From Herpetosiphon gulosus (GTDB lineage: Bacteria > Chloroflexota > Chloroflexia > Chloroflexales > Herpetosiphonaceae): a stretch of DNA of 41,696 bases. The first letter of the stretch is position 1, and each line of letters opens with the position of its first letter. This document shows, piece after piece, positions 1-6,615 of the stretch. The stretch lies in assembly GCF_039545135.1 (NCBI RefSeq), contig NZ_BAABRU010000031.1, forward strand, positions 1-41,696, given 5' to 3'. The position numbers were made by a program, and so were the translations under genes. The notes below the pieces were generated by a model. That model saw only the letters and a program-made list of their open reading frames with translations, was not told the origin of the DNA and made no database searches.

Positions 1-1
1 C

Positions 2-55
2 ACATCAGAAAATGGTATACTGGGCATTGACGGAACTCCTGTTGATGGTTGGTAA
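2..55 (+). CDS. C-terminal end of an upstream protein (partial)
   Basis: An open frame enters from the left edge and ends at a TAA at 53-55, giving a 17-residue tail that reads TSENGILGIDGTPVDGW. The composition is protein-like, but the fragment is too short to assign to a family. A weak hairpin (stem 79-83 with 90-94) followed by six T at 97-102 could terminate this transcript before the next gene. The fragment could be a chance open frame. Confidence 0.4.
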   Translation, partial: TSENGILGIDGTPVDGW

Positions 56-220
56 GCACATCCATCGTGGGACTTCCGTCTTGCTTTGTCAAGGGATTTT
101 TTCGTTATCACTCACATCAGGCGTATATATCTAAAAATCAAGAATCTAGACTTAATTCGTAACCAACAATAATACTTCTATAAATAGACCAGTTTTTTCA
201 TTCTAAGGAGGGCTGGCTCA

Positions 221-1582
221 ATGATTAGCTTAAAAACACTTCAAGAAGAACGAGCGATGTATCTGAAACATTTTGCTCTATTGAGCAAACAAATTGCCTC
301 TGCTGGAGGTGATATGCGAGCTAACACTAAAAATATAATTCAACGTGATGAAATAAGGGAAAAGATCGATGAATTAGACAAACAAATTCAAGAATTAATT
401 AATACTCAGAATAAAATTGTTCAATCTGCTGAAGGCCATCCCTCATTTTGTTTGGCAATTGATGCCAATCCGCTGCTTGATGGACTGGCTTTGCATTTAC
501 AATTACGTGGTTTGCGAATTACCCGGATTCGTGAACGATCGTCATTTCAGGCTAAAACACCGTTTCCAGTAGCGGCGGCAATCATGTATTGTGAATCGCT
601 TGACAGTGGCTATGCTGCCCAGCGTCCTTATCACGAATACCTTGAGCAATCCACAAACCATCTGCTGTATTTAATTGGTGGTAGTTATCCAGCAGATGCG
701 ATGATTACGACATTTGGTACTCGTTTAGGCCAAACTCGCATGCTTGATAACGCACTTGCTCCTGCCCAATTAGCCAAAATAGTGCTGGCGACCGTGCTTG
801 GGCCAATTCTGCAATCCCGTGATGCCGCAACCAGTTTAGCAATTGATATTTTTAGCTATGAACGTGCAGAATATGCCCAGCCTGCGCTTTTATGTATTGA
901 TACCCGTAAGCTTGGCTTTGAGCCTGCCGATTGGGCCGCACTCATGCAGGCCTTCTACGATCTCCGTGAAGTATTAAATGCCTCAGCAGCTAAGCGGCTG
1001 GCGGTACGACCGATGAATAGTCGTTTGTCGGTGGCGATGGCCTTTGGGGCAGTTTTTTCCAGTTCGGCTAATTTTGAAGTACGGGTTGCCTATGAACGAC
1101 GTGGCCAAACGTCAGTCGATGCGCAAACCCTTGAATGGTGGCGTAATCATAATAATCCAAATCCTGAAAGCCTGCCAATAATCGAACTGCCAATAATTAG
1201 CGAAGTTAATCAAGAGGCGGTTGTTGGTTTAAGTATTACTCGTGATGTAAAAATTGCAGTCCAAGCATATTTTGGGTCTCAACAACCTCCGCAACTGCTA
1301 TTTTTTGGCTATAGCGTGCTTGAGCCTGGAATCAATGCCGTTCCTACTGGCGACGAAGGTCGAGCCGCTTCGGCGATTGCCAACCAATTTGGGCACTTAT
1401 TACGCACTCACCGCGATAGGATGTTACGCCGTACTTGGGATTTCTTCTATGCCTTGCCAGTCTCTTTAGCGGTCTTAGTTGGCCAAGAATTAAATGCCTG
1501 CACGCCGATTCAATGTTATGAATTTATGAATGATCGTAATCCGGCTGAATATATTCCTTCGTGCTTGATTAAGCAAAATTAG
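221..1582 (+). CDS. SAVED-domain protein with N-terminal helical Gly-Gly adaptor module
   Basis: Protein of 453 residues; start fixed by AAGGAGGG eight bases upstream. Residues 1-66 form a helical hairpin with a Gly-Gly turn at 29-30 and a charged second helix; the same module occurs twice in the next gene. Residues about 72-200 look like an alpha/beta unit (strand FCLAIDA near 76-82) that I cannot name. The C-terminal half resembles a SAVED domain, which in CBASS immunity binds cyclic oligonucleotides. The clearest trace is the end: hydrophobic strand-helix around 408-424 (FFYALPVSLAVLVGQEL), then YEF at 433-435 and YIPS shortly after, the usual SAVED ending. No effector active site is recognisable, so this may be a sensor that signals through its N-terminal module. 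It lies 24 bases before the adaptor gene. The SAVED call is by motif only. Confidence 0.68.
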   Translation: MISLKTLQEERAMYLKHFALLSKQIASAGGDMRANTKNIIQRDEIREKIDELDKQIQELINTQNKIVQSAEGHPSFCLAIDANPLLDGLALHLQLRGLRITRIRERSSFQAKTPFPVAAAIMYCESLDSGYAAQRPYHEYLEQSTNHLLYLIGGSYPADAMITTFGTRLGQTRMLDNALAPAQLAKIVLATVLGPILQSRDAATSLAIDIFSYERAEYAQPALLCIDTRKLGFEPADWAALMQAFYDLREVLNASAAKRLAVRPMNSRLSVAMAFGAVFSSSANFEVRVAYERRGQTSVDAQTLEWWRNHNNPNPESLPIIELPIISEVNQEAVVGLSITRDVKIAVQAYFGSQQPPQLLFFGYSVLEPGINAVPTGDEGRAASAIANQFGHLLRTHRDRMLRRTWDFFYALPVSLAVLVGQELNACTPIQCYEFMNDRNPAEYIPSCLIKQN

Positions 1583-1606
1583 CAGTTTATACCAAAAGGA
1601 GTATTG

Positions 1607-1984
1607 ATGACCGAGGCAGCCCATCTTCAAGAACAATTGATTATTTATCAGCAACAATTGAATCGGCTCGATCAGCAGATCGCCAATTTTGGCGGCAGGC
1701 GTTCGGCTCCATTGCATTTAATCAGTCAACATGAAGCGCTTGCTCAACAAATTCACGATTTGCAGGCTCAATTACCAACCGCTAGCATAAACCCAAGCCA
1801 GCAATTGCAGCATGCCCAAAGCGTATTAGCAACCTATCAGCAGCAATTACAACGTTTGGAGTTGCAAATTGCGCATGCTGGTGGTCGTCAACGTGCCCTT
1901 TTAGACTTGCTCAGCCAGCATGAAGCCACGACCCGTCAGATCAACGAGCTTGAAGCAACAATTGCCCAACTTGCTACTCCATAG
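1607..1984 (+). CDS. Small adaptor-like protein with two helical Gly-Gly modules
   Basis: Protein of 125 residues starting at the ATG at 1607, five bases after AGGAG; the TTG three bases earlier is too close to that site. It consists of two tandem copies of one module, with Gly-Gly turns at 29-30 and 92-93, 63 residues apart. Each copy has a Gln-rich first helix, the turn, a loop with a conserved LISQHEA/LLSQHEA motif and a second helix ending in a leucine-rich coil. The same module forms the N-terminus of the preceding SAVED protein. Such coiled modules resemble effector-associated adaptor domains of bacterial conflict systems, which pair by like-with-like contacts. It has no catalytic region, so a bridging or scaffold role is my inference. 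Very probably co-transcribed with the SAVED gene. Confidence 0.75.
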   Translation: MTEAAHLQEQLIIYQQQLNRLDQQIANFGGRRSAPLHLISQHEALAQQIHDLQAQLPTASINPSQQLQHAQSVLATYQQQLQRLELQIAHAGGRQRALLDLLSQHEATTRQINELEATIAQLATP

Positions 1985-1993
1985 TAAAAGCCT

Positions 1994-2024
1994 AGCCCGC
2001 AGATCAAACCATGATCTGCGGGCT
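1994..2024. terminator. Strong hairpin between converging genes
   Basis: A perfect 13-bp stem (1994-2006 with 2012-2024) and a 5-base loop fill the 45-bp gap between the adaptor gene and the lipoprotein gene. Read on the minus strand it is followed by CTTTTA, so it most probably terminates the lipoprotein transcript. It may also stop rightward transcription. Confidence 0.75.
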
Positions 2025-2029
2025 GTTGG

Positions 2030-2791
2030 TTACTTGGGGCTAATTGTCCAATCGCCATCGGCCTGCACATCCCACAGGCATGGGCCTTCAGAAAATTTGA
2101 CAATTGCTGAGCCATCAACCGTGCCAATCTCGTTTTGGGCGTAATCCATGCCACCTTGGCACGTGACTTGGACGATAAAGTTGCTATCACCGTTGTGAGT
2201 GAAATTGAATGGAATTGGCCCTTCTTGGTTAGGCATAAACAGACCACTGACCTGATCGCCAGTGCCGCTTAGGCCATCGGCGGCGGCAGCTTCCAAGCCA
2301 ATTGGCACGATTTCGGCTGTCCACGCGCCATCGGCATCAATCTCCAAAAATGTACTGCTATCGCCATATAACACCCGCGAACCAGCATAGCGCCCAATTT
2401 CGTTGACCAAATAACTTTCATCACCTTCGTCGTTATAGGCTTTGATAATAAAGTTACGTCGCCCAGAATGAGTTAATTTAATGATGCTGACTGCACTGGG
2501 CGGCATAAATGCATCAGTCACAGTTTGGCCCACACCGCTCAGTACAACTGGCTCGGGAATTGGCGTGGCTGTCGCGGTTGGCCGTGGTGTGAGGGTTGGC
2601 TTGGGTTTGGCGGTCGGGCGTGGCGTGTTGGTCGGGCGCGGCGTGCGAGTCGGTTTGGCTGTTGGCTCGTCGGTTGGTTCGGCTTGGGCTACTTGAGCCA
2701 CACTTGCCGCCGATTCGATTTGCTGCCCAGTTGTTTGACCGCAAGCCAGCAACAGCAGGCTAATCAGCATAAAACCAAGAAAACGTTGCAT
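2030..2791 (-). CDS. Secreted lipoprotein with two tandem beta-rich domains
   Basis: Protein of 253 residues. The N-terminus is a lipoprotein signal: hydrophobic stretch 5-16 and lipobox LLAC with the lipidated Cys at 17. Residues 37-80 form a Pro/Thr linker with repeated TPRPT units, typical of a stalk. Two homologous domains of about 80 residues follow (about 82-165 and 174-253). Both share a LSG.G..V...F.P opening, a FNFTH/KLTH..G..NFI strand, an NEIG motif and an ending of D..G.WT. Only the second has a Cys pair (QVTCQGG and GPCLWD), which may form a disulphide. The ribosome site AAGGAG lies seven bases before the ATG. Function unknown; probably displayed on the cell surface. Confidence 0.8.
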   Translation of the reverse strand: MQRFLGFMLISLLLLACGQTTGQQIESAASVAQVAQAEPTDEPTAKPTRTPRPTNTPRPTAKPKPTLTPRPTATATPIPEPVVLSGVGQTVTDAFMPPSAVSIIKLTHSGRRNFIIKAYNDEGDESYLVNEIGRYAGSRVLYGDSSTFLEIDADGAWTAEIVPIGLEAAAADGLSGTGDQVSGLFMPNQEGPIPFNFTHNGDSNFIVQVTCQGGMDYAQNEIGTVDGSAIVKFSEGPCLWDVQADGDWTISPK

Positions 2792-2863
2792 CGATGAACT
2801 CCTTCAATACTTCAATGTGTTGTTGGAGTTACTTTAGCAACGCCTTAGTGCACAAATGTGGAT

Positions 2864-3835
2864 TTACTCTTTGCGATAGACAAATTGGTTATGCCAATTA
2901 AGTGCAACAGGATCAGGACACAAATGCGCTTGCTTGGGCAATTGGATGGCTTGGCGAGCGAAGGCGAGCAGCGCTTGGTTGGCAGATGGTTGATCATCAA
3001 CCAAGGGCGAAATTTGAACTTTGTAGATTGGCGTGATCGTCAATAAGCCCTGATCGAATACCCAATGATGTAAGCCACACAACGCAACTCCATTGCGCGG
3101 ATCATCGTTATAACTCCGGCTCCACGGAATGATATGAGCCGCCTCGGCTGCGCTCCTACCTTCGGGAGTAATAATGCGAATGCCACAAATGGCACAGCAA
3201 TAATCATAACTAGGTACGACAATTTGGCGAAATGCGCTGGAACGTACTTCAACTTGGTATGGCGCATCGGTTGCGGGGATTTCGCGAAACTTACGCTGGC
3301 TTTGCTGGAGCAACAGTTTACTATAGTCGAAAATTTCAGTATTGATTTGGGCGATCATACCTAAGGCTGGCCATAATTCTGGCGTAAAATAATGCTGAAC
3401 TAAAGTTTGACAAAGTTGATTGCGCGTAGTGGGCTGTTGCAGTAATTCAAATAATGCTTGATCAAGGGTCGCACCAACTACAAGCTGATTTAATTGGCCG
3501 ATCGTTTTGATATCTTTTGTCGCCGCCAAGCGTTGCTGCATACCCGGTTGTGCTTGCAAATGCCAAAAACCCTCACTCTTAAGGTAGAAAAAGGGCTGAA
3601 TCGGATTGGCAAACTTTGTTAAACCGAAAATAATGCGCCAATATCGGTCAAAGGTTTCAAGCAAAAGCTCTGAATACTCGATAAAATTATAAGTGAGTGT
3701 GCCAACGGCAATCAGATCGCTAACCGCAAGCAGCATCAATGGTTTATAGGGTGCACGAAAGTGGGTGCTTTCGGGCCAAGCTTGTGATGGCGATAGTTTA
3801 AGTTTTTCGAAGGCCTGCTGATACTGTTCAAGCAT
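2864..3835 (-). CDS. HNH endonuclease, probable phosphorothioate-sensing (type IV-like) restriction enzyme
   Basis: Protein of 323 residues from the ATG at 3835, which has GGGAG five bases upstream; the frame is open further upstream but without a matching site. The C-terminal part is an HNH domain of the McrA type: Cys214/Cys217, EAAHIIPW with His234, RNG with Asn248, and a C..LHH motif (Cys253, His256, His257) ending in VFDQGLLTI. The N-terminal part has RAPYKPLMLL at 27-36 and PIQPFFYL...GFWHL at 78-93. This pattern resembles the sulfur-binding domain (SBD) joined to HNH nucleases that cut phosphorothioate-modified DNA. That would make it a barrier to modified foreign DNA. The HNH assignment is firm, the SBD assignment is inference. 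No dnd modification genes are in the window. It is divergent from the PhzF gene 42 bases away. Confidence 0.72.
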   Translation of the reverse strand: MLEQYQQAFEKLKLSPSQAWPESTHFRAPYKPLMLLAVSDLIAVGTLTYNFIEYSELLLETFDRYWRIIFGLTKFANPIQPFFYLKSEGFWHLQAQPGMQQRLAATKDIKTIGQLNQLVVGATLDQALFELLQQPTTRNQLCQTLVQHYFTPELWPALGMIAQINTEIFDYSKLLLQQSQRKFREIPATDAPYQVEVRSSAFRQIVVPSYDYCCAICGIRIITPEGRSAAEAAHIIPWSRSYNDDPRNGVALCGLHHWVFDQGLLTITPIYKVQISPLVDDQPSANQALLAFARQAIQLPKQAHLCPDPVALNWHNQFVYRKE

Positions 3836-3877
3836 ACATACTCCCAAAGCTCTAAAATCTCTATTTGAGGAATCACT

Positions 3878-4756
3878 ATGCAGATTGAAGTGCAGATTGT
3901 CAATGCTTTTGTTGATGGCGAAGTTGGCGGCAATCCGGCTGGGGTGGTGTTGCAAGCCGATGGACTGAGTAGCGAGCAGAAATTGGCCGTCGCCCAGCAG
4001 GTTGGTTTATCCGAAACCGCCTTTGTGAGCAAGTCGGATGTGGCGACAATTAAGCTGGAATTTTTTACCCCAACCCGCCAAATTGCCCATTGTGGGCATG
4101 CCACGATTGCTACATTTAGTTTATTACGTCAACTAGGTTTAGTGCCAACTGGTCAGCTCGCCAAAGAAACCATTGATGGTTTACGCGAAATTATTGTGGC
4201 TGATGATCAGGCCTTTATGCAACAGCTTGCCCCACGTTATCAACCCTTTGCGCTCGCTGATCCAATCACCCAACAGGCTTGGCAATCGCTCAACATCAGC
4301 AGCGGCGATTTGTTGAATGGCACTGTGCCAACCTTGGTCAATACGGGCAATAGCTTTTTGATTATTGGGCTGGCGAGTGAGCAAACGCTGGCGGAATTGC
4401 AGCCCAATTATGCCCAAATTCAGCAAATCAGTGAACAACTCGATTTGATTGGCTATTATGTGTTTACGCCTGCTACCAAGCAAGCTGGCCGTTCGGCTGG
4501 CACCCGCATGTTTGCGCCGCGCTATGGCATTCGTGAGGAAGCTGGCACAGGTATGGCGGCTGGCCCGTTGGCTTGTTATTTGCACGATCAACTGGGTGTA
4601 CAGCAAACCAGCTTTTTAATCGAGCAAGGTTGGCTGATGCAACCAGCCTCTCCCAGCGTCATCGAGGTGCAACTCAAGCTGGTTGATGGGGCAATTCAGA
4701 GCTTGTTGGCTGGTGGTCGGGCTAAAGTGATGCAAACCTTGCAGGTTGGACTATAA
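3878..4756 (+). CDS. PhzF-family isomerase
   Basis: Protein of 292 residues, the normal length for the PhzF/YddE family, relatives of diaminopimelate epimerase. GNPAGVV at 18-24 is the family signature. SETAF puts a Glu at 46, matching the catalytic Glu of PhzF. HCGHAT at 71-76 and the late GTGMAAGPLACYL motif complete the two pseudo-symmetric halves. These enzymes catalyse proton-shift isomerisations on small acids; the substrate here cannot be read from the sequence, and no phenazine genes are nearby. GAGGA lies six bases before the ATG. The gene is divergent from the HNH nuclease and stops six bases before the end of the converging membrane-protein gene. Confidence 0.88.
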   Translation: MQIEVQIVNAFVDGEVGGNPAGVVLQADGLSSEQKLAVAQQVGLSETAFVSKSDVATIKLEFFTPTRQIAHCGHATIATFSLLRQLGLVPTGQLAKETIDGLREIIVADDQAFMQQLAPRYQPFALADPITQQAWQSLNISSGDLLNGTVPTLVNTGNSFLIIGLASEQTLAELQPNYAQIQQISEQLDLIGYYVFTPATKQAGRSAGTRMFAPRYGIREEAGTGMAAGPLACYLHDQLGVQQTSFLIEQGWLMQPASPSVIEVQLKLVDGAIQSLLAGGRAKVMQTLQVGL

Positions 4757-4762
4757 CAAGCA

Positions 4763-5356
4763 TTATTCAAGTAATTTTTTGAGTAATGCATGCTGTTCTT
4801 CATACAACGCAATCGCTTGACGAATTAACGCATCAGCGTAGCCTTGCAAAATCTGTGTAAATAAAATTAGTAATAACGCTATGGTCATAGTTGCGGTTGC
4901 AAGTGGATGCACTTTTTGAACGACAACTGGCCCAAACGTGATCAGAATTGTAATAATAATGAGTGTCGAGGCAGTTTTAGTTCCTACAATTGATGCTTCT
5001 AACGCGGTAATATCCTTAAGGGTTGTTAGTTGATAGGCTTGAATGTTTGTTTGCTGAAAATGTTTAGTGATCAAGAAGAGGATATAGGCTTTCTTGTCTG
5101 TATAAAGTATGGTTTCAAAGAACGTAAAGAAGGATAACATTCCAACAAAAATGATGCTTGCAGCTATCATTTTAACCAAGAATAATCCATCCATTGAAAT
5201 ACTAACTATTATGGTGAATAAAAATAAGGCTATTCCTATCAATAAATTTTTACGTAAATACTGACGCATTATAATTCTACCAACAATTGAATAGATATTA
5301 TTAATCGAATAATCTTCAATTCGTTTTCGAATATAGCGATCTGTAATATCGTTCAT
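4763..5356 (-). CDS. Four-helix membrane protein of unknown function
   Basis: Protein of 197 residues with two hydrophobic hairpins: helices at about 38-54 and 57-80, then about 127-147 and 151-170. The N-terminal 35 residues and the C-terminal tail (EEQHALLKKLLE) are charged and probably cytosolic, as is the loop at 81-125. No family motif recognised. The base composition is more AT-rich than its neighbours (many Ile, Thr, Lys codons ending in A or T), which may point to a different history. Only a weak ribosome site (AGG) precedes the ATG. It lies downstream of dprA on the same strand with a short gap, and converges with the PhzF gene. Confidence 0.65.
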   Translation of the reverse strand: MNDITDRYIRKRIEDYSINNIYSIVGRIIMRQYLRKNLLIGIALFLFTIIVSISMDGLFLVKMIAASIIFVGMLSFFTFFETILYTDKKAYILFLITKHFQQTNIQAYQLTTLKDITALEASIVGTKTASTLIIITILITFGPVVVQKVHPLATATMTIALLLILFTQILQGYADALIRQAIALYEEQHALLKKLLE

Positions 5357-5394
5357 TTTTAATACCTAAGATATAGTTACCTATGACAAAAGGA

Positions 5395-6615
5395 TTATAT
5401 TTTGGTATTTGCACACCAATGATAACGCACTGGCTTATTGATTTTTACAACGTAGCCAGCCTCGATCGCGCGTTTGAGCCATTCGCTAACTTGGGGCTTG
5501 GTTAATTGTAGGCTTTGCATTATTTGTTCAATGGTTAATGGAGTTTTGGCTGTTTGCTCAAGGTAATCGAGAAATAGCTGATAGAAATTAATTGTTACTG
5601 GCAGATCGGTGATTGCTGGTTTGGCTACAATAGGCGCTGGGTTGGATTCAACAGGAAGCAAATCAAATAAACTTAGCGGAGCTGCTTCAAGCATCACAGG
5701 GTGGTTGATCAGTTGGCTCAAATCGGCGATTGGTTCGACTAAGGTTTGCGCTCCTTGTTTGAGCAAGGCGGCATTGCCACTGCTGGCGGCAGCGTTTGGT
5801 TTGACCCAGAGCGGAACCCATTGAGCTTTGAGATTTTCGAGTGCTCCATGCCAAGTGCCACCTTTATTGGGGGTGCTATTGACCACAATCGCCGCATCGG
5901 CCAAACAATAGATGTATTTGTTGCGACCCATTGCGTTGCCCACATCGAAGCCAGCCTCAGGATTAAACGGCGAAACTAAAACCAGTTGGTGCTGTTGTAG
6001 TGCTTGGCGATAAGTTGCGGCTAGGCTCGTTTTCAACAAACTATCGGCTAAAATGCCAACCACTTGGCCATTTGCTGCCAATCCAGCCTGCATCACCGCT
6101 TGATCAACCCCGCGTGCGCCTCCAGAAACGACAACTGCTCCGTGGTTGGCGAGGGTTGTGCCAAGCTGGGCAGTCCATTCAAGCTCGGCAGCAGTGCTAT
6201 GCCGCGAACCAACCACGGCAATGCCCCCAGTATTTAATAGCTCAGAATTGCCACAGCCAAATAGCACTGGTGGCGCGAGTTGCTTGAGCCGTTGTTTTAA
6301 CTGTTGAGGATAGCGCGGATCTGAGCGAATAATCACCCAAATTCCCGCTCGTTGCCATTTCTCCAAGGCAAAACCGAGGGCTGCTGCGCGATCAAGCAGC
6401 CGTTGAATCCGCTCAAGGCTGATATTTGGATCGCTCCATTCGCTCAAAAGCTGTGGTAATTGATGGCTTAGGAGCTGTTCTGGCTGGAATTGTTGGCTGC
6501 GTAACCATGCTGCGAAGCGACCCCACTCGCTAGTGGTTAATGGCTTAACCTCGGTTTGCTTGCCTAGATGGGTTGTTAGCAACAGAATTGCATGGGTTTG
6601 GGCGTTGATTGTCAT
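5395..6615 (-). CDS. Divergent DprA/Smf-family DNA-processing protein
   Basis: Protein of 406 residues. A Rossmann-like DprA core runs from about 125 to 300: IAVVGSRHS at 132-140, SGGARGVD at 164-171, and a later MGRNKYIYCLADAAIVV segment. The last 55 residues (about 347-402) form a winged-helix domain (LTIEQIMQSLQLTKPQVSEWLKRAI). DprA proteins bind single-stranded DNA and load RecA in transformation. This one differs from competence DprA: the usual RNRIIAGLS motif is changed to GRNKYIY, and the SG.L.TA region reads NKGGTWHGALE. It is probably a paralogue working with its helicase partner. Its ATG overlaps the stop of the RecQ gene by four bases (ATGA), so the two are translationally coupled. 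Confidence 0.82.
   Translation of the reverse strand: MTINAQTHAILLLTTHLGKQTEVKPLTTSEWGRFAAWLRSQQFQPEQLLSHQLPQLLSEWSDPNISLERIQRLLDRAAALGFALEKWQRAGIWVIIRSDPRYPQQLKQRLKQLAPPVLFGCGNSELLNTGGIAVVGSRHSTAAELEWTAQLGTTLANHGAVVVSGGARGVDQAVMQAGLAANGQVVGILADSLLKTSLAATYRQALQQHQLVLVSPFNPEAGFDVGNAMGRNKYIYCLADAAIVVNSTPNKGGTWHGALENLKAQWVPLWVKPNAAASSGNAALLKQGAQTLVEPIADLSQLINHPVMLEAAPLSLFDLLPVESNPAPIVAKPAITDLPVTINFYQLFLDYLEQTAKTPLTIEQIMQSLQLTKPQVSEWLKRAIEAGYVVKINKPVRYHWCANTKI

Noticed and set aside
72-1000. A TIR domain in the middle of the SAVED protein
   Set aside because: The strand-helix order at residues 72-200 is loosely TIR-like, but no catalytic Glu motif can be placed, so I left it unassigned.
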